A stretch of 64,000 nucleotides of DNA from an uncultured Clostridia bacterium (GTDB taxonomy: Bacteria; Bacillota; Clostridia; UBA1381), in the NCBI GenBank assembly GCA_947631235.1, contig CANRKO010000001.1, positions 62,001-126,000 of the forward strand, written 5' to 3'. The position numbers were made by a program, and so were the translations under genes. The notes beneath the pieces were generated by a model. The model was not told the origin of the DNA, did not search any database, and was given only the letters and a program-made list of their open reading frames with translations. Positions 33,102-40,830 of this stretch are shown piece by piece. The stretch's first letter is position 1. Each line of letters begins with the position of its first letter.

Positions 33102-34145
33102 ATGACAACGGAAAATCTCATAGAAAAGCTGTCGGACACGCATACCCTCATGCTTGACGAGTACGCGTACCTCATAGAAAACCGCGACGAAAACGCGGCG
33201 CGTATGCTTGCCGAAAGGGCGGTTAAAATACGTAAGGAGATTTACGGCACTGACGTTTTTGTGCGCGGACTTATCGAGGTAAGCAACATCTGTAAAAACG
33301 ACTGCCTTTACTGCGGCATACGCAAAAGCAATACTTTATGCGACCGCTACAGATTAAGCGCGGACGAAATACTCGACTGCGCCGACGAGGGGTACGCGCT
33401 CGGTTTTCGCACATTTGTACTGCAGGGCGGCGAGGACGGTTACTATACCGACGACTTGCTTGAAGAAATCATAAAAAGCATAAAACGAAAATATCCCGAC
33501 TGCGCGGTAACGCTGTCGCTCGGCGAGAGAAGTCGCGAAAGCTACAAACGCCTGTTCGACGCGGGCGCGGACAGGTATCTCCTGCGTCACGAAACGGCTG
33601 ACAGAGAGCATTACGAAAAGCTGCACCCAAGCGAAATGTCGTTTGAAAACCGTATGCGCTGCCTTAAAAATCTGCGCGAAACAGGTTATCAAGTCGGCTG
33701 CGGATTTATGGTTGGTTCGCCGTACCAGACCGCGCGGACAATAGCCGAGGACTTAAAATTCATAGAGGAATTTAAGCCGGATATGTGCGGCATAGGGCCT
33801 TTCGTTCCGCACGGCGCGACGCCGTTCGCAAACGAAAAGGGCGGAACGGTTGAACTTACGTGTTACCTTTTGTCGGTAATACGGCTCATATACCCGCCTG
33901 TGCTGTTGCCGGCGACGACGGCTCTCGGCACGATCCACCCTATGGGGCGCGAAATGGGAATACAGTCGGGCGCGAACGTCGTAATGCCGAACTTGTCGCC
34001 GACGGCTGTACGGAAAAAGTACGGGCTTTACGACAACAAGATATGCACGGGCGAGGAGAGCGCCGAGTGCGTCGCGTGTTTAAAGCAAAGAATGAAATCA
34101 ATCGGATACGAGATAGTTACGGACAGAGGAGACATAAGAAAATGA
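33102..34145 (+). CDS. hydE: [FeFe] hydrogenase H-cluster maturase HydE (radical SAM)
   Basis: 347 aa from the ATG at 33102 (AAGGGAGTGGTAAGC upstream). The track start at 33054 lies inside the terminator. The radical SAM motif is CKNDCLYCGI. EGYALGFRTFVLQGGEDGYY and CGIGPFVPHGATPF fit HydE. HydE builds part of the H-cluster from the Fe(CO)2(CN)Cys synthon made by HydG. It overlaps hydG by 4 bases (ATGA). Biotin-synthase-like relatives are excluded by the hydG/hydF context. Confidence 0.94.
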   Translation: MTTENLIEKLSDTHTLMLDEYAYLIENRDENAARMLAERAVKIRKEIYGTDVFVRGLIEVSNICKNDCLYCGIRKSNTLCDRYRLSADEILDCADEGYALGFRTFVLQGGEDGYYTDDLLEEIIKSIKRKYPDCAVTLSLGERSRESYKRLFDAGADRYLLRHETADREHYEKLHPSEMSFENRMRCLKNLRETGYQVGCGFMVGSPYQTARTIAEDLKFIEEFKPDMCGIGPFVPHGATPFANEKGGTVELTCYLLSVIRLIYPPVLLPATTALGTIHPMGREMGIQSGANVVMPNLSPTAVRKKYGLYDNKICTGEESAECVACLKQRMKSIGYEIVTDRGDIRK

Positions 34146-35593
34146 GAATAGAATACAACCCGAAGTCATACAAGGCGGAGGAATTTATAAACGACGAGGA
34201 AATCCGCGCGACGCTTGAATACGCCGAGGCGAACAAGAACAACGCGGAGCTTATAGACGAGATAATAGAGAAGGCGCGACCCGTAAAGACCGAAAAGGGC
34301 TGCGTGTGCCGCGGTCTTACGCACCGCGAGGCGTCGGTTCTGTTGGCATGCGAAATACCCGAAAAAATAGAAAAGATTTACGCCGTCGCGGAGGAAATAA
34401 AGCTTGCGTTCTACGGCAACAGAATAGTCATATTCGCGCCGCTTTACCTTTCCAACTACTGCGTGAACGGCTGCCTGTACTGCCCGTACCACCAAAAGAA
34501 CAAGACGATACCGCGCAAAAAGCTGACGCAGGAGGAGGTCAAGGCGGAGGTTATCGCGCTGCAGGACATGGGACACAAGCGCCTTGCGATTGAAGCGGGC
34601 GAAGACCCTGTAAACAACCCGATAGAGTACATTTTGGACTGCATTAAAACCATTTACAGTGTACATCACAAAAACGGTGACATTCGCCGCGTGAACGTGA
34701 ACATCGCCGCGACGACCGTTGAAAATTACCGCAAGCTGAAGGATGCGGGCATAGGCACGTATATTCTGTTCCAGGAAACGTACCACAAGGAGAGCTATTT
34801 AAGGCTCCACCCGACAGGCCCCAAGCACGACTACGCGTACCATACCGAGGCTATGGACAGAGCGATGGAGGGCGGTATCGACGACGTGGGTCTGGGCGTT
34901 TTGTTCGGGCTTGAAATGTACAAGTACGAGTTCGCCGGACTTATAATGCACGCGGAGCATCTCGAGGCTGTGCACGGCGTGGGTCCTCACACGATAAGCG
35001 TGCCGCGCGTTAAGCATGCCGACGACATTGACCCCGACGAGTTCGACAACGGTATCGACGACGAAACGTTCGCGAAAATCACGGCTTGCATACGTCTTGC
35101 CGTGCCGTACACGGGCATGATCATTTCGACGCGCGAAACGGAGGAGGTGCGCTCAAAGCTTTTGCGGCTCGGTATTTCACAGGTAAGCGGCGGCTCGCGT
35201 ACGTCGGTAGGCGGCTACACCGAGGAGGAACGCCCGCACGACACGGAGCAGTTTGACGTTTCCGACTGCCGTTCGCTCGACGAGGTCGTCAGGTGGCTCA
35301 TGGAAAACGGACACATTCCGTCGTTCTGCACCGCCTGCTACCGCGAAGGACGCACCGGCGACCGCTTTATGTCGCTGTGCAAGAGCGGACAGATATTAAA
35401 CTGCTGCCACCCAAACGCGCTTATGACGCTTACGGAGTACCTCGTTGACTACGCGTCCGAGGAAACGAAAAAGGTCGGCTACGCGCTTATCGAAAAGGAA
35501 CTTGACCGCATACCGAACGACAAAGTACGCGAAATCGCGCGTAAAAACATAGACGATATACGCAACTCAAACAGGCGCGATTTCAGATTTTAG
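34142..35593 (+). CDS. hydG: [FeFe] hydrogenase H-cluster maturase HydG (tyrosine lyase)
   Basis: 483 aa from the ATG at 34142 (AGAGGAGACATAAGAAA upstream). The track ORF begins far inside hydE in another frame. The radical SAM motif is CVNGCLYCPY. The C-terminal cluster motif CTACYREGRTGDRFM followed by a CC pair binds the auxiliary cluster that makes CO and cyanide from tyrosine. ThiH is the nearest relative, but the C-terminal extension and the neighbours fix it as HydG. The ATGA overlap with hydE implies coupled translation. Confidence 0.95.
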   Translation: MRIEYNPKSYKAEEFINDEEIRATLEYAEANKNNAELIDEIIEKARPVKTEKGCVCRGLTHREASVLLACEIPEKIEKIYAVAEEIKLAFYGNRIVIFAPLYLSNYCVNGCLYCPYHQKNKTIPRKKLTQEEVKAEVIALQDMGHKRLAIEAGEDPVNNPIEYILDCIKTIYSVHHKNGDIRRVNVNIAATTVENYRKLKDAGIGTYILFQETYHKESYLRLHPTGPKHDYAYHTEAMDRAMEGGIDDVGLGVLFGLEMYKYEFAGLIMHAEHLEAVHGVGPHTISVPRVKHADDIDPDEFDNGIDDETFAKITACIRLAVPYTGMIISTRETEEVRSKLLRLGISQVSGGSRTSVGGYTEEERPHDTEQFDVSDCRSLDEVVRWLMENGHIPSFCTACYREGRTGDRFMSLCKSGQILNCCHPNALMTLTEYLVDYASEETKKVGYALIEKELDRIPNDKVREIARKNIDDIRNSNRRDFRF

Positions 35594-35601
35594 GTGATAA
35601 T

Positions 35602-36804
35602 ATGAGTTTGAACGAAACAGTCTCGGCGGAAAGAGTGCATATAGCGTTTTTCGGTATGAGAAACGCGGGCAAGTCGAGCCTTGTAAACGCCGTGACGAAC
35701 CAGGAAATGTCGGTCGTGTCGGAAGTTAAAGGCACGACGACCGACCCCGTTAAAAAATCTATGGAGTTACTGCCGATAGGGCCTGTCGTGATAATCGACA
35801 CGCCCGGTCTCGACGACGAGGGCGAACTCGGCGAAAAGCGCGTAAAGCGGGCTAGGGAAGTACTCGCGAAAACGGACGTCGCCGTACTCGTCGTTGATGC
35901 GCAGAGAGGTCTTTCCGACGCGGACAGGGAGTTTATACGCGAGCTTGGGGACAGTAAAGTTCCGTACATCACGGCGTACACAAAGTCCGATTTGCCGCAC
36001 GATATGAGGACACTAAAAGACAATGAAATATACGTCAGTATATTCGACAAACAGAGCGTTGACGCGCTCAAAAACATGATTGCGCGTCTCGGCAGGGGGA
36101 CACTAAACGACAAGCGCATCGTCGCCGATTTGCTTACCGAAGGCGACACGGCTGTGCTTGTGATACCCGTTGACGCAGCCGCGCCGAAGGGCAGAATAAT
36201 TCTCCCGCAGCAGCAAACGCTCCGCGAAATACTCGACTCGCACTGCGCCGCGATTTGCTGTCAGCCTGAGGAACTTTCGGGGACACTAAAATCACTCGCG
36301 AAAAAACCGCGCATAGTCATAACCGACTCGCAGGCGTTTAAAGCCGTCGCGGCTGACGTTCCCGACGACATTTTGCTCACATCGTTCTCGATACTGTTCG
36401 CGCGGTATAAGGGCGACCTCGCCGAACTCGTAAAGGGCGCGGTACGGCTTTCAAAACTTCGTGACGGCGACAGGGTACTTATAAGCGAGGGCTGCACGCA
36501 CCACCGCCAGTGCGGCGACATAGGCACGGAGAAGATACCCGCGTGGATAGAAAAATTTACGGGCGCGAGCCCCGAGTATTCGTTTACCTCGGGCGGCGGT
36601 TTCGGAGAAAATTTGGAGGACTACAAGCTGATAATACATTGCGGCGGCTGCATGCTCAACGAAAAGGAGATGAAACGCCGCATATCCGATGCGAAAAGAG
36701 CCGGCGTGCCAATCGTAAATTACGGCGTGGCGATAGCGCATATGCACGGCATTTTAAAGCGCAGTCTCGCGCCGTTCCCCGACATAGCGAAATTACTCCC
36801 TTAA
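35602..36804 (+). CDS. hydF: [FeFe] hydrogenase H-cluster maturase GTPase HydF
   Basis: 400 aa. The GTPase domain contains GMRNAGKSSL (P-loop, residues 18-25), VKGTTTDPV, DTPGLDD and TKSD. The C-terminal scaffold domain has CTHHRQC and HCGGC, the CxH...HCxxC cluster-binding set. HydF carries the two-iron precursor to apo-HydA. The gene has an odd feature: within about 350 bases it carries GGGGACACTAAA-type words four times (35947, 36007, 36096, 36279), matching the repeat at 915-969. Three of them are read in the same phase as GGG/AGG-ACA-CTA. Confidence 0.94.
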   Translation: MSLNETVSAERVHIAFFGMRNAGKSSLVNAVTNQEMSVVSEVKGTTTDPVKKSMELLPIGPVVIIDTPGLDDEGELGEKRVKRAREVLAKTDVAVLVVDAQRGLSDADREFIRELGDSKVPYITAYTKSDLPHDMRTLKDNEIYVSIFDKQSVDALKNMIARLGRGTLNDKRIVADLLTEGDTAVLVIPVDAAAPKGRIILPQQQTLREILDSHCAAICCQPEELSGTLKSLAKKPRIVITDSQAFKAVAADVPDDILLTSFSILFARYKGDLAELVKGAVRLSKLRDGDRVLISEGCTHHRQCGDIGTEKIPAWIEKFTGASPEYSFTSGGGFGENLEDYKLIIHCGGCMLNEKEMKRRISDAKRAGVPIVNYGVAIAHMHGILKRSLAPFPDIAKLLP

Positions 36805-36823
36805 ATAAGGGAGTTTTTCTTTT
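36795..36823 (+). terminator. Intrinsic terminator after hydF
   Basis: Stem ACTCCCTT / AAGGGAGT, loop AAAT, T-rich tail. It overlaps the hydF stop codon. Confidence 0.9.
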
Positions 36824-36838
36824 TATCCGACAAATATA

Positions 36839-36867
36839 TTGAATATCGGAAAATATTGTGATACAAT
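36839..36867 (+). promoter_or_regulatory. Sigma-A promoter of the malic enzyme operon
   Basis: TTGAAT, 17 bp, TACAAT. Confidence 0.7.
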
Positions 36868-36905
36868 AAATATAACTGTGATTATACATTCGGAGGTGGA
36901 CGAAT

Positions 36906-38093
36906 TTGGACAAAAAAGAATACGCTTTAAAAAAACACGAGGAATGGCAGGGCAAAATAGAGGTCGTGTCACGCGCACGAGTGACGAACCGCGACGAATT
37001 ATCGGTCGCGTACACGCCCGGAGTAGCCGAGCCGTGCCTTGAAATTGCGAAAAACACCGACCTGTCGTACAAATACACGCGCCGTTCAAACCTTGTTGCG
37101 GTAATAACGGACGGCACGGCTGTGCTCGGTCTCGGCGATATAGGGCCGGAGGCTGGTATGCCGGTAATGGAAGGAAAATGCGCGCTGTTTAAGACGTTCG
37201 CGAACGTGGATGCGTTCCCGCTGTGCGTGAAGTCGAAGGACGTTGACGAGATTGTAAACTGCGTGAAACTGATTTCCGGCTCGTTCGGCGGTATCAACCT
37301 CGAAGACATATCCGCGCCGCGCTGCATAGAGATCGAGCGTCGGCTCAAAGAGGAGTGCGACATACCCGTGTTCCATGACGACCAGCACGGCACGGCTGTG
37401 GTTGTGCTTGCCGCCGCGCTTAACGCGCTGAAGGTCGTCGGCAAGGACATAACCGAAATCAAAGCCGTCGTAAACGGCGCTGGCAGTGCGGGAATGGCAA
37501 TCGCGAGACTTTTAGTGTCGCGCGGACTTAAAAACCTCATAATGTGCGACAAATACGGCTCGCTTTACCGCGGCAACGCGCAGATGAACGACGAGCAGGC
37601 AAAGCTTGCCGACCTCACGAACCCCGACAATCTCGACGTTGACCTGAAGGGTGCAGTGAAGGGCGCGGACTTGTTCATAGGCGTGAGCGCGCCTAACATT
37701 CTTACCGAAGAAATGGTCAAGAGTATGGCGAAGGATTCGATCATATTCGCGATGGCGAACCCCACCCCCGAAATAATGCCCGACATCGCAAAAAAAGCGG
37801 GCGCGAAGGTCGTCGGCACGGGACGGAGCGACTTCCCGAACCAGATAAACAACGTCCTCGCGTTCCCCGGAATATTCCGAGGTGCGCTCGACGTGAGAGC
37901 GTCCGACATAAACGACGAAATGAAAATCGCCGCGTCGGAGGCGATAGCGTCGGTTATACGGGACGACGAGCTTAACGAGAACATGATAATACCCGACGCG
38001 TTCGACGAGCGCATCGCGAGAAATGTGGCGAGAGCCGTGTCGCGTGCGGCGGTAAAAAGCGGCGTTGCACGCGCCGATTTGGAGGATAAATAA
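36906..38093 (+). CDS. Malic enzyme (NAD(P)-dependent, decarboxylating)
   Basis: 395 aa, the short bacterial form without the C-terminal phosphotransacetylase domain. YTPGVAEPCLEIA, VITDGTAVLGLGDIGPEAGMPVMEGK and FHDDQHGTAVV are the family motifs. VVNGAGSAGMAIARLL is the nucleotide-binding loop, and FAMANPTPEI follows. The enzyme interconverts malate with pyruvate and CO2. It starts with TTG after CGGAGGTGGACGAAT. The stop overlaps the next gene start by one base (TAATG), an unexpected pairing with a polysaccharide-lyase-like gene. Confidence 0.92.
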   Translation: MDKKEYALKKHEEWQGKIEVVSRARVTNRDELSVAYTPGVAEPCLEIAKNTDLSYKYTRRSNLVAVITDGTAVLGLGDIGPEAGMPVMEGKCALFKTFANVDAFPLCVKSKDVDEIVNCVKLISGSFGGINLEDISAPRCIEIERRLKEECDIPVFHDDQHGTAVVVLAAALNALKVVGKDITEIKAVVNGAGSAGMAIARLLVSRGLKNLIMCDKYGSLYRGNAQMNDEQAKLADLTNPDNLDVDLKGAVKGADLFIGVSAPNILTEEMVKSMAKDSIIFAMANPTPEIMPDIAKKAGAKVVGTGRSDFPNQINNVLAFPGIFRGALDVRASDINDEMKIAASEAIASVIRDDELNENMIIPDAFDERIARNVARAVSRAAVKSGVARADLEDK

Positions 38094-40699
38094 TGGAAAG
38101 CATAAAATTACATTGGATGGAAAACAGAGCAAAGGGCGGCTGCGTCACATTCGGCGTACCCTACAAGCAGGGCGAAAAGCCCGTCGGTACGACGTTCGCG
38201 CCGTTTGACGAAAACGGCAGGGAGATACCGTATCAGGAAAAGCCGATAGCGTTTTACCCCGACGGCTCAACGAAGTGGTCAAGCTTTACCGCACGCGTTG
38301 ACGGTGACGGCGTGGAGATAAAGAAAGCCGAAAAAAAAGAATACGGCGGCATAACGGTAAACGAGACGGACGACGGTATAGCCGTCGATAACGGCGCGTT
38401 TACGGCAATATTCCCGAAATCGGGTACGACTCTTATGAAAACGCCTTACGCCGACGCGATTTTAAAGGTGCAGAAGGAAACATACGACAAGCAGGACGGC
38501 GACGAGATAAAGCGCATAATTTCCTACTACGGCGAGATAGAGACAGCCGAGATTGAGGAAGAGGGCGCGCTCAAAACGACTGTAAAGCTTACCGGCACGC
38601 ACAAAAGCGCACACGGCGACACATTTCTGCGCTACATAATCCGTTTTACGATTTTTCACAACGAAAAGAGCGTAAACGTAAAGCACACGTTTATTTTCGA
38701 CGGCGACGAAAGCACCGATTTTATTAAGGGTATCGCGCTCGTGATGAAACGTAAAATGACGGGTAAGCTTTACAACCGCCGCATCAAAATGACGGGCGAT
38801 TACGGCGTAATGCACGAGTGTATGCAGATATTGAACCTGTGGCGTCCGAGACTCGGCCCGTCCATAGGCATACAGCCGGTACACAGCGCGCAGTTACGCG
38901 GCGAGATGATAGACCTTTCGCCGCTCGTTGATTTGAGAAACGGCAATCCCGTCACGGAGGAACAGATCGACAACGTGACGAAATGGGACTGCTACAGACT
39001 TCAGCAGCTTACGCCCGACAGCTTTGAGGTAAGAAAGCGCACGGGTCACGACGAGTGTACGTTTATAAAGGCGAACTGGGGAAAACGCTCAAAGGGACTG
39101 ATGTACATAGCCGACGAAAAGGGCGGCGTGTCGGTATGTCTGCGCAACTTCTGGCAGAAATACCCGTCCTCGCTCCACGCGGAGGGGCTTTGCTCGGACG
39201 AGGGTATGCTCATGGCGTGGATAGTGTCGCCGGACGGATTGTCGCGCGATATGCGCCACTACGACGTGGTTTCGCACGACCAGACGTACTACGAGGGTAC
39301 GCCGGAGGTCGGCTCGTCGGCTTACGGTATCGCGAACACGAACGACCTCACCGTTTACTTTTATGACGAGGTAGCGTCGGACGAGCTTATTTTGAGCCAT
39401 GCCGACAGAGTACAAAAGCCGCCCGTTATGATTTGTACGCCCGAATACTACCACGAGACGCGCACGCTCGGCTACTGGAGTCTGCCCGACAGGAGTACTC
39501 CGCTCAAAAAGTGGGCGGAGGACGAAATGGACAAGGCGTTTAACTACTATAAAAACGAAATCGAGCAGCGCCGCTGGTACGGCTTGTGGGATTACGGCGA
39601 CATAATGCACACCTACGACGCGCAGCGTCACTGCTGGAAGTACGACCTCGGCGGCTACGCGTGGCAGAGTACGGAGCTTGTGCCGACGCTGTGGCTGTGG
39701 TACTCGTTCCTTAGAACGGGCAGGGAGGACATGTTCTCCGTTGCCGAGGCTATGAGCCGTCACAGCGCGGACGTTGATATTTACCATATGGGGCCGTTAA
39801 AGGGTCTCGGCAGCCGTCACAATGTAGTGCATTGGGGCGATAGTTGCAAGGAGGCGCGTATCGGTATGGCGGGTCACCACCGCGCACTTTACTACCTCAC
39901 GGGCGGCGATTTGCGCATAGGCGACTGTATGGAGGACGTTGTGGACGCCGACTTTGCGACCGTGGATATGGATCCTTTGAGATACTACTACATGGGTCAG
40001 AAGTCCACGCTCCCGACGCACGCGCGCACCGGTCCCGACTGGTCTACGTACTGCTCGAACTGGATGACGGAGTGGGAGCGCACAAATAATACGAAGTGGC
40101 GCGACAAGATTATGACGGGTATAAACGACCTCAAAAAAGCGCCGCTGCGCCTTATATCCGGCTCTAACTTTGAATACGACCCCGCGACGGGGCATCTCGG
40201 CTACATAGGCGAGAGCGCGGCGGGCGGCTCGCACCTCGCGATCTGCATGGGCGGCCCCGAAACGTGGACGGAGCTTGTGCCGCTTTTGGGCGACGAGGAA
40301 TTTAACGATATGCTCGTGCAGTACGGCAGCTTTTACTTCCTCACACCCGAAGAAAAACGCCGCGCCACAAACAACCTCATAGACGGTGAGGGCTTTGAGT
40401 ACCCGTACATGGCTGCCGCGCTTTGCGCTTACGCCGCAAAGGAAAAGCAGGACAAGGACTTGGCGCATAAGGTATGGCAGGTGCTCGTGTACTCGCTGGC
40501 GGGTAAGAACAAGAAGGACAATTTCAACGACGCGATTGTCGAAAACTACTTTAACGCGAAGGAACTTCACGAGATGTTCTGGATAAGCACAAACTTCGCG
40601 GCGCAGTGGTGTCTCAACACGATCGTCGCGCTCGAACATACCGCTTTCGCCATGCCCGAAACACTCGATGAACTCGAATGGGAGGACTGGGTAAAGTAA
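38093..40699 (+). CDS. Exo-rhamnogalacturonan lyase-like (PcRGLX/YetA, PL26-type) protein
   Basis: 868 aa with no signal peptide, so cytoplasmic. A beta-rich N-terminal half is followed by an alpha-helical toroid-like region with RRWYGLWDYGDIMHTYD, CWKYDLGGYAWQST, SRHSADVDIYHMGPLKGLGS and RHNVVHWGDSCKEARIGMAGHH. This combination resembles the three-domain PcRGLX/YetA family that includes PL26 exolyases acting on rhamnogalacturonan. The family call is from memory of its motifs. Unsaturated uronates released by such enzymes would feed the kdgK-eda route at 11.5-13.2 kb. Start overlap with malic enzyme suggests translational coupling. Confidence 0.7.
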   Translation: MESIKLHWMENRAKGGCVTFGVPYKQGEKPVGTTFAPFDENGREIPYQEKPIAFYPDGSTKWSSFTARVDGDGVEIKKAEKKEYGGITVNETDDGIAVDNGAFTAIFPKSGTTLMKTPYADAILKVQKETYDKQDGDEIKRIISYYGEIETAEIEEEGALKTTVKLTGTHKSAHGDTFLRYIIRFTIFHNEKSVNVKHTFIFDGDESTDFIKGIALVMKRKMTGKLYNRRIKMTGDYGVMHECMQILNLWRPRLGPSIGIQPVHSAQLRGEMIDLSPLVDLRNGNPVTEEQIDNVTKWDCYRLQQLTPDSFEVRKRTGHDECTFIKANWGKRSKGLMYIADEKGGVSVCLRNFWQKYPSSLHAEGLCSDEGMLMAWIVSPDGLSRDMRHYDVVSHDQTYYEGTPEVGSSAYGIANTNDLTVYFYDEVASDELILSHADRVQKPPVMICTPEYYHETRTLGYWSLPDRSTPLKKWAEDEMDKAFNYYKNEIEQRRWYGLWDYGDIMHTYDAQRHCWKYDLGGYAWQSTELVPTLWLWYSFLRTGREDMFSVAEAMSRHSADVDIYHMGPLKGLGSRHNVVHWGDSCKEARIGMAGHHRALYYLTGGDLRIGDCMEDVVDADFATVDMDPLRYYYMGQKSTLPTHARTGPDWSTYCSNWMTEWERTNNTKWRDKIMTGINDLKKAPLRLISGSNFEYDPATGHLGYIGESAAGGSHLAICMGGPETWTELVPLLGDEEFNDMLVQYGSFYFLTPEEKRRATNNLIDGEGFEYPYMAAALCAYAAKEKQDKDLAHKVWQVLVYSLAGKNKKDNFNDAIVENYFNAKELHEMFWISTNFAAQWCLNTIVALEHTAFAMPETLDELEWEDWVK

Positions 40700-40730
40700 G
40701 TATAAAACAAACAAAATACACCGATACTAA

Positions 40731-40765
40731 AACAGACGGGCGCAGTAAGCGTCGGTCTGTTTTTC
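40731..40765 (+). terminator. Imperfect terminator after the PL26-like gene
   Basis: ACAGAC...GTCTGT with a partly paired inner stem, then TTTTT. Confidence 0.65.
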
Positions 40766-40769
40766 GGTC

Positions 40770-40798
40770 TTTACAAATCATACAAATAATGGTAAAAT
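40770..40798 (+). promoter_or_regulatory. Sigma-A promoter of the P-type ATPase gene
   Basis: TTTACA, 17 bp, TAAAAT, 32 bases before the ATG at 40831. Confidence 0.65.
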
Positions 40799-40830
40799 AA
40801 TGTCGATAATGAACAATGAAGGAGAGAACC

